Below, piece after piece: positions 9,849 to 17,433 of a stretch of DNA of 64,000 nt; positions within the stretch are counted from its first letter, which is position 1; each line of letters starts with the position of its first letter. The notes under the pieces are model-generated. The model was not told where the DNA came from. It ran no database searches and worked only from the letters and a program-made list of their open reading frames with translations. Origin of the DNA: Streptomyces sp. NBC_00094 (GTDB taxonomy: Bacteria > Actinomycetota > Actinomycetes > Streptomycetales > Streptomycetaceae); assembly GCF_026343125.1 (NCBI RefSeq), contig NZ_JAPEMB010000001.1, forward strand, positions 3,167,501-3,231,500. Direction: 5' to 3'. The position numbers and the translations under genes were made by a program.

Positions 9849-10304
9849 ATGGACAGTCCTGTGCCGCCGAACATCTCGCAGCCCTCCACGGAGCCCCCGG
9901 CGGAGCCTCGGGTCCGCCGCCGCGACCGTCACGGCCGCGGGATGCGCGGGCCGGTCGCCCCGCCGCAGGTGCCGCTCTCCACGAGCCGGGGCGACACCTT
10001 CCGCGATCTGGTCCTCGACTCGGTGGAGCGCCTGGAGCGGCACTGGCCGCAGCTGGCCGACATCGAGTTCCTGGTCATGGAGGTGCCGCCGCCCGTGCCG
10101 GGCGAGACGGTGCCGCTCGGTGGTTCCGTGCCCGCGGAGAAGGGCGAGCCCGCCCGGGTCGTCGTCTACCGGCGGCCGGTCGAGATCCGTTCCAAGACCC
10201 GCGACGAGCGCGCGCTCCTCGTCCACGAGGTGGTCGTGGAGCAGGTCGCGGAGCTCCTCGGGCTCTCCCCCGAGTCGGTCGATCCCCGGTACGGGCAGGA
10301 CTGA
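9849..10304 (+). CDS. Metallopeptidase family (zincin-like) protein with altered active-site motif
   Basis: 151-residue soluble protein starting MDSPVPPNISQPSTEPP, a Pro-rich and basic N-terminus followed by a compact domain. It resembles the minimal zincin family (HExxHxxG in the family), but the motif here reads LVHEVVVEQVAELLGLS: His and Glu are present, while the third zinc ligand His is Val-Glu. It may bind metal differently or lack protease activity. GTG 9846 directly before the ATG is an alternative start and is favoured if the mRNA is leaderless, since TACGCT ends 6 bases upstream and no ribosome site is visible. It converges on the DUF5719 gene. Confidence 0.85.
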   Translation: MDSPVPPNISQPSTEPPAEPRVRRRDRHGRGMRGPVAPPQVPLSTSRGDTFRDLVLDSVERLERHWPQLADIEFLVMEVPPPVPGETVPLGGSVPAEKGEPARVVVYRRPVEIRSKTRDERALLVHEVVVEQVAELLGLSPESVDPRYGQD

Positions 10305-10335
10305 CCCGGGTCCGTCCCGCAGGGCCTCGCGGTAA

Positions 10336-10366
10336 CCCGTACGGGGTGGTCTTCCACTCGTACGGG
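10336..10366. terminator. Hairpin between convergent genes
   Basis: CCCGTACG (10336-10343) and CGTACGGG (10359-10366) form a perfect 8-bp stem in the 75-base gap between the convergent metallopeptidase-like and DUF5719 genes. It can serve both strands. Confidence 0.55.
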
Positions 10367-10379
10367 CGGCCCCGCGGGC

Positions 10380-11942
10380 TCAGTCGTCGAGCACCTTGAG
10401 GTCCTGGCGCGCGGAGGGGACCTCGACCGTGCCCCGGTCGTCGACGAGCGTCTGGACCGTGAACATCGGGATGCCGTCGTCCGGTACGGCCAGCGTGCGC
10501 GCCGCGTACACCTTGCCGCCCGAGACCGGTTCCACCGTCAGCGCGTAGGTGCCCTTGAGGCCTTGGGGTACCAGGTCGGTGAGGGTCGCGGTCGTCCCCG
10601 CCTTCACGGTCACCGTCCTCGACACCGGCGTCCCGCCGCCGGAGCCCGCCGAGGCCGTGACCTTGACCTGGGCGGCGGCGCCCGGCGCGGTGAGGGCGAG
10701 CACGGAGACCTTGGCGCGGTTGTCGGCGACCGTCGCGCGGGCGGAGATCGCCGAGGTCGCCGGGATGAAGGCGATCTCGGTGTTCTCGCCCTTGCCGCGG
10801 ACGACCTGGAGGGCGGCCACGAACGGGGCCGGCTTCTTCGGGTCGCTCGGGGTGAGCAGCAGGGAGCCCACCTGGCCCCGGGTGAGCTGCGGCAGGTCGA
10901 CGGAGGCCGTCATCCCGGACTTCACGTGGAGGGTGCCCGCGCCGGCCGGGACGATCGTGCCGGTCGTGGTGGCCAGCTGGACCTTCAGGTCGGCGTCGTC
11001 GTCGCCGGGGACGAAGGCCACGAGCCGGACGGAGGTGGCGTCGCCGGGGATGCCGGGGAGTACGGCGCTGCTCGCCGGGTCGGCGGCGGCCGCGAGCCAG
11101 TCGCTGCCGAGCTTGTCGTCGGCGGCGCCGATCGCCGCGCCGACGCGCCCGCTGCGGGTGGTGACGTGGACGGTGACGTCCCGCTGGGCGGTCTCGCCGG
11201 TGAGGGTGGAGAGGAGGACCGGGACCGTGGAGCGGGGCGGGACGGGGATGCCCTCGGTGAACTGGGACTTGAGGGGGCCCTCGGGGCCGTACAGCTCGAT
11301 GTCGGCGACGGCGGCGGTGTCGTCCGGGTTGGTGAGGTGGACGTAGTCCTGGCGCTCCTTGGCGGTGGAGGCCGCCGGGAACCAGAAGTCGGTGTCGGGG
11401 GCGCCGCAGGTGAGGCCGAGGAGGCCGCGCGCGCCGCCGGCCGGGACGACGGTGGTCTGCTGGACGGTCCAGCCGGGGGCCAGGGTGCCGGTGGCCGAGC
11501 CGGTGAGGGCGGGCGCGGAGCCGCCGTTCGCCTCGGCGGTGACGGGCTTGCCGGGGGCGGTGACGGTGGCGGGGGCCTGGGGCGGCTTGGCCTTCTTGCC
11601 GCCGCCGGAGGAGCCGCCGCGGGTCGCCCCGCTCGCCGCCGGCCTCAGCCGGGCCGTCGGCTTCTCGGCCTGGGCGGCGGCGGTACCGGTGGCGGCCGTC
11701 CCCGCGCCCGTCGTGCCGGTGGCGGCGGTCGTGCCTGTCGGGGTGTACGAGGTGTAGAGGGTCTCGGCCACCTCGGACGTGCTCGGTGCCGGGCAGAGCA
11801 GGCCGGCGCGCTCCACCGGGAGGCGGGTGGAGGCCTTGGCCGTGGGGGCGGCGGTGCCGTCCGGGGCCGTGAGGGCGGCGAAGCCGGTGACGGCGCCGAG
11901 GGCCGTGACGACCGTGATCAGGGAGAGGGTCGTGCGCTTCAC
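10380..11942 (-). CDS. DUF5719 family secreted or membrane-anchored protein
   Basis: 520 residues starting at GTG 11942 (VKRTTLSLITVVTALGAVTGFAAL), a signal peptide or N-terminal anchor. After an Ala/Thr/Gly-rich linker (TAATGTTGAGTAATGT) comes a long beta-sandwich-rich extracellular part (VPAGGARGLLGLTCGAPDTDFWF, VHLTNPDDTAAVADIELYGPEG). The GTG overlaps the TGA of the upstream glycosyltransferase (GTGA), so the two are translationally coupled and probably act together at the cell surface. DUF5719 proteins accompany this glycosyltransferase in actinobacteria (family knowledge); activity unknown. Confidence 0.88.
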   Translation of the reverse strand: MKRTTLSLITVVTALGAVTGFAALTAPDGTAAPTAKASTRLPVERAGLLCPAPSTSEVAETLYTSYTPTGTTAATGTTGAGTAATGTAAAQAEKPTARLRPAASGATRGGSSGGGKKAKPPQAPATVTAPGKPVTAEANGGSAPALTGSATGTLAPGWTVQQTTVVPAGGARGLLGLTCGAPDTDFWFPAASTAKERQDYVHLTNPDDTAAVADIELYGPEGPLKSQFTEGIPVPPRSTVPVLLSTLTGETAQRDVTVHVTTRSGRVGAAIGAADDKLGSDWLAAAADPASSAVLPGIPGDATSVRLVAFVPGDDDADLKVQLATTTGTIVPAGAGTLHVKSGMTASVDLPQLTRGQVGSLLLTPSDPKKPAPFVAALQVVRGKGENTEIAFIPATSAISARATVADNRAKVSVLALTAPGAAAQVKVTASAGSGGGTPVSRTVTVKAGTTATLTDLVPQGLKGTYALTVEPVSGGKVYAARTLAVPDDGIPMFTVQTLVDDRGTVEVPSARQDLKVLDD

Positions 11943-14900
11943 TGGTTGCTGCTCCCGTCGGGACGCTGCTCGGTCTCGTGACCCTGGGGGTACTCGTAGC
12001 CGTAGCCGTTCGGGTCGTACTGCTGCTGCTCGTACTGCTGCTGCTGTGGGTCGTACTGCTGCTGGTCGTACTGCTGGGCGTAGCCCTGGTCCGCGTACGA
12101 CTGCTGCTGCGGCTGCTGCTCGTAACCCTGCTGGGGGTACGTGTACGGCTGCTGCTGGTACGGGTCCGCCGCGTACTCCTGGTAGTAGCCCTGGTCCGCG
12201 TAGGGCTGGGCCTGTGTCCGGTCCTGGGCCTGGTCCTGGTCGGCCTGGACGGCCTGGGCGTAGGCCGGGTCGTACCCGCCGTCCCATTCCTGGGGCTCGT
12301 ACGCCTGCTGTTCCGGGATCGGGATCGGATGCGGTGTCTGCTCCGGCTCCGGGGTGTCGGCCTCGGCGGTCTCCGCCTCCGCCTCCGCGGCGGCGCGGAG
12401 GCGGCGCGCGCGGCGGCCGTCTCCGTCGGTCGCCTGGGCGGGGATGGCGAGCTCCTCCTCGGGCAGGTCGTCGTCGATCTCTCGGCGGCGGCCCGGCAGG
12501 GCGAGGACGAGCAGGACGACGACGGCGCCGACCTGGGCCCAGGTCCACGCGGTGTGGCTGAGCGGCTGGTCGTACGTGAGGTCGAGGCGGCCGCCCTGGG
12601 CGGGGAGTTCGAAGCCCTGGGCCCAGCCGTCGACGGTGGTCCTCGTCAGTTCCTTGCCGTCGAGGGTGGCGGTCCAGTTCTCGTCGGCGCGGTCGGCGAC
12701 CCGCAGGACGCGGCCCGTGGGGCCGGCCGGGATCTCGGTGTGCGCCTCGACGGGGCCGGCGGCGACGGCGACCGGCTTCGCGGCCCCCTCCGCCTCGGCC
12801 TGGTCGGCTGCCTTCGCCGCGTCCCCGGTCGTGGCGGCCGGCGGGACGATCATGATCCGGGCGATCTCGCGGTCCACGCGCCAGAGCGCGCTGCCGTCGA
12901 GCTGGCTGAGGCGGCTGAGGCCGGGGGTCGCGTCGAGGACGCGGCTCATCTGGCGCGGTGCCCCGTCCCGTACGAGGACGTAGCGGATCGCGTAGCCGCT
13001 GAGCTCCTGGGTCTGGTCGGCGCCGGAGCCGGCGACGAGGTGGGCGACGACGTCGTCGAGGCGGGGGTCGGTATCGGCGGCCGCGGAGAGTTCGGCGTCG
13101 CCGAGGCGGGCGCCTGAGCCGCGGACCAGGGTGTAGGCGACCTCGCCGGGCGAGCCGCCGCCGAGGACGAGGGTGCGGGCCTGGTCGCGGGTGCCGCTCT
13201 CCTCGGCGACGAAGGCCGGGACCTGGACGGGGTCGCGCCGGGTCAGCGGGCCGTCGGCGCCGCCGATCATCCAGCCGATCGCTGCGACGGCGGGGCCGAT
13301 GGCGCAGGCGAGGGCGATGAGCGCGGCGACGGGCTGGCGCCAGCCGAAGCCGTGGGCGGCGACGCGGGTGCGGCCGCCCTCGGCGCCGATCATGCCGGCG
13401 GCGATGAGGGCGGCGCCGTAGACGAGGGTGGCGGGGCCGGCCCAGCCGGTGCCGCCCGCGCCGTTGGAGGCGACGGCGGCGAGGAGGCCGGCGAGGGCGG
13501 CGGCCCAGGCGGCCCGGACGGCGAGCAGGCGCTCCTCGCGCAGCAGCCCGGCGAGGGCCGCGAGGACGAGACCGATCAGGAGGAGGCCGCCGGTGGTGCC
13601 GGGGCCGCCGGGGCTCGTCCCGAGCAGGTCGAGCGGGGTCGCCGTGCCCGTACGGATGTCGAGGCCGGCCTCGCGCAGGAACGCGGCGGGGTCGGTGAGC
13701 AGGGAGAGCGACCAGGGCGCGAGGACGAGGACCGGGGTGCCGACGGCGGCGAGGAAGCGGAGCCCGTACGCGGTGATGTCGGAGCGGCGTACTACGAAGT
13801 AGCCGATGCCGCCGAGGCCGAGGAGGACGGCGAGCGGCCACACGATCGGGGTGAACGCCATCGCGAAGGTGAGCAGGAAGGCGTAGGCCCAGGTGGCGCG
13901 CCAGCTGCCCCGGTCGGGCCGGTTGAAGCCGTGGGCGGAGACGGCGGCGCGGGCGATCAGCGGGAGCAGGATCGCGAGGACGGCGGTGCCGAGGCGGCCG
14001 GTGGCGAGGGCCCCGGTGGCGGCGGGCAGGAAGGCGTACGCGATGGCGCCCCACGCGCGCAGGAGCCGGGACTCGACGATCGAGCGGGCGGCGAAGTAGG
14101 CGGTGAAGCCGGCCAGCGGGACCGAGCAGACGAGCAGCAGGGTCAGCGCGGTGGAGGTGGAGCCGAGGAAGAGAGCGGAGAGCGCGGCCAGGACGGCGAG
14201 GTAGGGCGGGGCGGTCTGGGTGCCGCCGGTGCCGATGGCGTGCCAGGCGTCGGCGTACCGCGACCAGAGGCCGGAGACGGTGTCGGGGGCGGGCAGCAGG
14301 GCGCCGCCGGCCAGCGAGCCGCCGGCGAAGAGGTTGCGGCAGGCGACGAGGGCGATGAGGAGCAGGAGGCCGAAGAGGACCGGTCCGGGCTTGCGGGCGA
14401 TCTTCTTGAGCCGGGCGAACTGCTCGATCTCCAGGTAGTCGCCGTCGTCGCCGCCGGGTCCCGACTCGACGACGCCGTGGCGGGAGCCGCCGGAGTCGGC
14501 CTCGGAGCCGCCGACGTTGGCGGTGAGCTGTTCGACGGCGGCGCGGACGGTGGCGCCGGGCGGCGGGAAGAGCGGGCGGAGCTCGCCCGCGGCGACGGCG
14601 GGGTTCTTGCGCCGCTTGCGGGCGGCGAGGATCTTCTCCGGCCGCAGGAGGGTGGCGAGGAGACCCGTGACCTCGTCGACGGCCTGGCCGGGGACCTTGC
14701 CCACGAGGGAGGCGAGGGTGCGGATCAGGGTGCTGAGGACGAGCCGTACGAGGACGTACGGGAGGGCGGCGCCGCGGGTGTTGGCGAGGAGCGTGTAGAC
14801 GGCGCCGGCCTTGTCGACGCGGTGCGGGCTGGCGGCCGTCCGGCCGGCGCAGTCGACGGTGCGGCGCTCGCGGGCCGACGCCTCGGCGTGCCGGAGGACG

Positions 14901-15667
14901 GCGTCGGGGGCGACGAGGACGCGGTGGCCCGCGGCGTGCGCGCGCCAGCACAGGTCGACGTCGTCGCGCATGAGGGGCAGGCGGCGGTCGAAGCCGCCGA
15001 GCTCCTCGAAGACGTCGCGCCGGACGAGCATGCCGGCGGTGGAGACGGAGAGGACGGAGCGGACCTGGTCGTGCTGGCCCTGGTCCTGCTCGCGCCGGTC
15101 GAGTCCGGTCCAGCGGCGGCCGCTGTGGGCGATGGAGACGCCGACTTCGAGGAGCTGCTTCCGGTCGTACCAGCCGCGCAGCTTGGGGCCGACGACTGCG
15201 GCGTACGCGTCGGAGTCGGCGACGCGGAGGAGTTCGGCGAGGGCGCCGGGCTCGGGGGCGCAGTCGTCGTGGAGGAGCCAGAGCCACTGGACGGGTTCGC
15301 CGTGCGGGAGCTCGGGGAGGTCGTAGGCGTCGTCGTTCCAGGTCCGGCTGACGGGGTCCCAGCCGCTGGGGCGCTTCAGGTACGGGAGGTCCTCGGGTCC
15401 CAGGACGGGCGCCGTGCGGGCGGCCTCCTCGACGGCGGTGCCGAAGCCGGTACGGCGCGCGAGGTGCAGGACGCGGTCGGCGCCGACGGCCTCGGCGACG
15501 AGCCGCGCGGAGTCGTCGGCGCTGCCGGTGTCGGCGGCGACCACGTTCTGCACGGGGCGCTCCTGGGCGAGCAGCCCGGCGAGGGCGTCCGGCAGCCAGC
15601 GGGCACCGTCGTGGGTGACGAGCACGGCGGTGACGACGTGTCGCGGAAACTCAGGAGTTGAGGACAT
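11939..15667 (-). CDS. Large membrane glycosyltransferase, family 2 N-terminal domain
   Basis: 1242 residues. Residues 1-~330 are a GT-A family 2 domain: VTAVLVTHDGARWLPDAL, the donor-site acidic stretch LLHDDCAPEPGALAELL, and LPLMRDDVDLCWRAHAAGHR. The middle ~600 residues hold about a dozen membrane helices, and an extracellular part and a final helix (WTWAQVGAVVVLLVLALPG) precede a cytoplasmic tail. That tail ends in a Gln/Tyr-rich stretch (YDQQQYDPQQQQYEQQQYD), which is unusual in such a GC-rich gene. It probably adds sugars to a lipid-linked or cell-wall glycan from an activated donor. The layout resembles mycobacterial cell-wall glycosyltransferases but the product cannot be inferred. 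Confidence 0.9.
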   Translation of the reverse strand: MSSTPEFPRHVVTAVLVTHDGARWLPDALAGLLAQERPVQNVVAADTGSADDSARLVAEAVGADRVLHLARRTGFGTAVEEAARTAPVLGPEDLPYLKRPSGWDPVSRTWNDDAYDLPELPHGEPVQWLWLLHDDCAPEPGALAELLRVADSDAYAAVVGPKLRGWYDRKQLLEVGVSIAHSGRRWTGLDRREQDQGQHDQVRSVLSVSTAGMLVRRDVFEELGGFDRRLPLMRDDVDLCWRAHAAGHRVLVAPDAVLRHAEASARERRTVDCAGRTAASPHRVDKAGAVYTLLANTRGAALPYVLVRLVLSTLIRTLASLVGKVPGQAVDEVTGLLATLLRPEKILAARKRRKNPAVAAGELRPLFPPPGATVRAAVEQLTANVGGSEADSGGSRHGVVESGPGGDDGDYLEIEQFARLKKIARKPGPVLFGLLLLIALVACRNLFAGGSLAGGALLPAPDTVSGLWSRYADAWHAIGTGGTQTAPPYLAVLAALSALFLGSTSTALTLLLVCSVPLAGFTAYFAARSIVESRLLRAWGAIAYAFLPAATGALATGRLGTAVLAILLPLIARAAVSAHGFNRPDRGSWRATWAYAFLLTFAMAFTPIVWPLAVLLGLGGIGYFVVRRSDITAYGLRFLAAVGTPVLVLAPWSLSLLTDPAAFLREAGLDIRTGTATPLDLLGTSPGGPGTTGGLLLIGLVLAALAGLLREERLLAVRAAWAAALAGLLAAVASNGAGGTGWAGPATLVYGAALIAAGMIGAEGGRTRVAAHGFGWRQPVAALIALACAIGPAVAAIGWMIGGADGPLTRRDPVQVPAFVAEESGTRDQARTLVLGGGSPGEVAYTLVRGSGARLGDAELSAAADTDPRLDDVVAHLVAGSGADQTQELSGYAIRYVLVRDGAPRQMSRVLDATPGLSRLSQLDGSALWRVDREIARIMIVPPAATTGDAAKAADQAEAEGAAKPVAVAAGPVEAHTEIPAGPTGRVLRVADRADENWTATLDGKELTRTTVDGWAQGFELPAQGGRLDLTYDQPLSHTAWTWAQVGAVVVLLVLALPGRRREIDDDLPEEELAIPAQATDGDGRRARRLRAAAEAEAETAEADTPEPEQTPHPIPIPEQQAYEPQEWDGGYDPAYAQAVQADQDQAQDRTQAQPYADQGYYQEYAADPYQQQPYTYPQQGYEQQPQQQSYADQGYAQQYDQQQYDPQQQQYEQQQYDPNGYGYEYPQGHETEQRPDGSSNQ

Positions 15668-15765
15668 CGAGCTACGGGCCCTCCGGCCGGGGTCGCCCGC
15701 GGGGGGCGTGGGGTGCGTCTCGGACGGAGGCCCACACTAACGGCTGCGCGCGGGCGGTTCGCCCC

Positions 15766-15834
15766 TGTGGACGGAGCCCTGTGGACAGCGCCCTGTGGAC
15801 AGAACACGCAGAACGGTCCGCCGCCTGTGGACAG
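15766..15834. repeat. Four TGTGGAC direct repeats (DnaA-box-like)
   Basis: Copies at 15766-15774 (TGTGGACGG) and at 15780-15788, 15794-15802 and 15826-15834 (TGTGGACAG). The first three are exactly 14 bases apart. The reverse complement CTGTCCACA fits the Streptomyces DnaA-box consensus (T/C)(T/C)(G/A/C)TCCACA. Confidence 0.6.
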
Positions 15835-15855
15835 AGCACAGGGGGCGGACCGTTC
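15811..15855 (-). terminator. Strong hairpin terminator downstream of whiB
   Basis: 19-base arms at 15811-15829 and 15837-15855 pair with a single mismatch around a 7-base loop (outer part GAACGGTCCGCC / GGCGGACCGTTC). It lies 100 bases past the whiB stop and before the glycosyltransferase gene. Confidence 0.75.
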
Positions 15856-15955
15856 GTCATGTCCTGGTGTGCGCGCTCGCGCGGGGGGCCCGGAGGCCGC
15901 GGGGCCGAAGGGTCGCGGGCCGGTGGCCGGGGGCCTCGGCGCTGCGGAGTGCGGC

Positions 15956-16219
15956 TCAGACCGCTGCCTTCTTCAGGCGGCGTCGCTCGCGCTCGGAGAG
16001 ACCGCCCCAGATGCCGAACCGCTCGTCGTTCTGCAGTGCGTATTCGAGGCACTCGGAGCGGACCTCGCAGGCGAGGCAGACCTTCTTGGCCTCGCGGGTC
16101 GAGCCGCCCTTCTCGGGGAAGAAGGACTCGGGATCGGTCTGGGCGCACAGCGCGCGCTCCTGCCAGCCGAGTTCCTCGTCCGCGTCCTCGACCAGCAGTT
16201 CCTGGAACAACTCGGTCAT
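15956..16219 (-). CDS. whiB: WhiB, iron-sulfur transcription factor for sporulation
   Basis: 87-residue Wbl protein. Four cysteines (C25, C48, C51, C57) should bind a 4Fe-4S cluster, the GIWGG turn is at residues 69-73, and the basic C-terminus RRRLKKAAV contacts DNA. In Streptomyces WhiB works with WhiA to stop aerial growth and start sporulation septation, and Wbl proteins bind region 4 of the principal sigma factor (family knowledge). The sequence start MTELFQELLVEDADEELGWQ and the full length fit WhiB rather than WblA or WblE. Two candidate promoters lie upstream, in line with the two known for S. coelicolor whiB. It is divergent from the cysteine dioxygenase unit. Confidence 0.95.
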   Translation of the reverse strand: MTELFQELLVEDADEELGWQERALCAQTDPESFFPEKGGSTREAKKVCLACEVRSECLEYALQNDERFGIWGGLSERERRRLKKAAV

Positions 16220-16292
16220 GTGCGCCCCTCGTCTGTTCTGTGCGTCCCCGTGATGTTGCCGTTACCGAACCCGGCCGAACGACACGAGTGAA

Positions 16293-16321
16293 ATTACAAG
16301 TTCGTGCTCTGTGCGAGTCAA
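16293..16321 (-). promoter_or_regulatory. Candidate proximal whiB promoter
   Basis: On the minus strand TTGACT (16321-16316), 17 bases, then TGTAAT (16298-16293): close to the vegetative consensus. It would give a leader of about 70 bases before whiB. Confidence 0.55.
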
Positions 16322-16364
16322 GCCGGGATCTGCTATTGGGCCCCGTATTCACTCTGCGGAACCA

Positions 16365-16394
16365 AGCCTATGCGGAAAGTGTTCAAATCACCAA
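16365..16394 (-). promoter_or_regulatory. Candidate distal whiB promoter
   Basis: TTGGTG (16394-16389), 18 bases, then TAGGCT (16370-16365) on the minus strand. Between here and 16673 I see no gene and no other clear signal. Confidence 0.35.
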
Positions 16395-16673
16395 AAAACG
16401 TGACACATGCCACCACCCCGGCCGCACCGTGCAGACCCTCCACAAGGAAGGACGTCCGAGACTTGGATCTTGTTGCGATCCAGCCATGGAAGCGATCCGG
16501 ATCACACTGCGATCACGGAGAGTGACGAACGGGCCTAGGGTCCGCCGCATAGGTGCCGCCATGTTTACGGGCACGGTTGAAGCGGCATCTCTCCTGGTCC
16601 GCGCCTGAACAAACCTTTCTCCGGGCACTGTAACCGGATGAGGTGAAACATTACCGCCAAATCGGGCATTGGG

Positions 16674-16703
16674 TTGACAGTCGGGTGCCCTTCCCGCCAC
16701 CTT
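16674..16703 (+). promoter_or_regulatory. Candidate promoter of the polycysteine leader and cysteine dioxygenase
   Basis: TTGACA (16674-16679) with an 18-base spacer to CACCTT (16698-16703). The -10 box ends 7 bases before the ATG at 16711, so transcription would start at or next to that ATG, giving a leaderless upstream reading frame. Confidence 0.5.
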
Positions 16704-16710
16704 TGGTGGC

Positions 16711-16803
16711 ATGCCAGCGACCGCAGCGACCGCCGCGACCCACGCCCGTGGGTTCCGCCGCGCTGTCCAGGCGCGCTGTTGCTGTTGTTGTTCCAGCTGT
16801 TGA
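16711..16803 (+). CDS. Polycysteine leader peptide (upstream ORF) before cysteine dioxygenase
   Basis: 30-codon frame, ATG 16711 to TGA 16803. It begins MPATAATAATHARG and ends RCCCCCSSC: six of the last eight residues are cysteine, including five consecutive Cys codons (TGT TGC TGT TGT TGT). Such a run is almost impossible by chance in a 70 percent GC genome, and the peptide sits 107 bases upstream of a cysteine-degrading enzyme on the same strand. Polycysteine upstream ORFs that sense cysteinyl-tRNA by ribosome stalling are known in mycobacteria. There is no good ribosome site, but a promoter is placed so that the mRNA would start at this ATG. A cysteine-responsive regulatory role is inference. 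Confidence 0.75.
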   Translation: MPATAATAATHARGFRRAVQARCCCCCSSC

Positions 16804-16900
16804 TGCCGTAGAGCTCCAGCTTCTTCCCCCCAGCGTCACCCTGCGTCACTCGCGTCACCTTGTTCCGTGACCCCCACCGCTTCTGTTTCTGCTGAGGAAC
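16790..16900 (+). promoter_or_regulatory. Possible leader RNA switch masking the cysteine dioxygenase ribosome site
   Basis: The ribosome site region GCTGAGGAAC (16891-16900) can pair with GTTCCAGC (16790-16797), inside the last codons of the polycysteine frame, with a 2-base bulge, or alternatively with GTTCC at 16862-16866. Three GCGTCAC direct repeats (16833, 16843, 16852) lie between. Pairings were found by eye only. Confidence 0.35.
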
Positions 16901-16910
16901 CTCCCCACCC

Positions 16911-17420
16911 ATGAACATGGACAGCGACCTTCAGATCGCCGGCGACATCCTCGAGGTCCCGCACCTCCTCCAGCCCGAGCGCGCCCACCCCGTCACCGTG
17001 GCCGAGTTCGCCGGACTCGCGCGCGCCATCGCCGACGACCGCGCCCAGTGGGCCCCGTACGTCGAGTACGACGCCACCACCCGCTGGTACCACCGGCTGC
17101 GCACCGGCCCCGGCTACGAGGTGTGGCTGCTCTCCTGGGTGCCCGGTCAGGGCAGCGGGCTCCACGACCACGGGCTCTCCTCCGGCGTCCTGACCGTCCT
17201 GCAGGGCGAACTGACGGAACGTACGGAACGGGGCGCGCGGACGCTCGACGGCGGCGCGCAGCGCGTGTTCGCGCCGGGGTACGTCCACGAGGTCGTCAAC
17301 GACTCCCTCGAACCGGCCGTCAGCCTGCACGTCTACTTCCCCGGCCTCACCGAGATGCCGATGCACGAGTCGGTCCAGGGTCAGTGCGCCCCGGCCTCCA
17401 CGGGTGTCGTCCTCGCCTGA
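16911..17420 (+). CDS. Cysteine dioxygenase, Arg-type cupin enzyme
   Basis: Oxidises L-cysteine to cysteine sulfinate with O2 at a mononuclear iron; cytosolic. 169 residues. The three iron-binding histidines are visible as H85 and H87 (LHDHG) and H126 (GYVHEV). Y60-H61-R62 matches the Tyr-x-Arg carboxylate-binding motif of cysteine-specific (Arg-type) enzymes as opposed to mercaptopropionate dioxygenases. The start is ATG 16911; a second ATG follows two codons later. The GAGGA site is 12 bases upstream, rather far, and may be masked by the leader. The product limits cysteine load and supplies sulfinate/sulfite. The polycysteine leader upstream strengthens the substrate assignment. Confidence 0.93.
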   Translation: MNMDSDLQIAGDILEVPHLLQPERAHPVTVAEFAGLARAIADDRAQWAPYVEYDATTRWYHRLRTGPGYEVWLLSWVPGQGSGLHDHGLSSGVLTVLQGELTERTERGARTLDGGAQRVFAPGYVHEVVNDSLEPAVSLHVYFPGLTEMPMHESVQGQCAPASTGVVLA

Positions 17421-17433
17421 CAGACTGCTGCGT

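Noticed and set aside
10380..15287. A 1635-codon minus-strand frame fusing DUF5719 to upstream sequence
   Set aside because: The upstream part is a shifted, Arg-rich shadow of the glycosyltransferase gene; DUF5719 starts at GTG 11942.
13352..15661. Long plus-strand frame opposite the glycosyltransferase gene
   Set aside because: Composition (Gly/Ala/Glu/Asp) is the usual antisense shadow of GC-rich coding sequence; no domain or start site.
15766..15834. Chromosomal origin of replication
   Set aside because: Only four DnaA-box-like sites, no dnaA/dnaN nearby, and the gene context is whiB.
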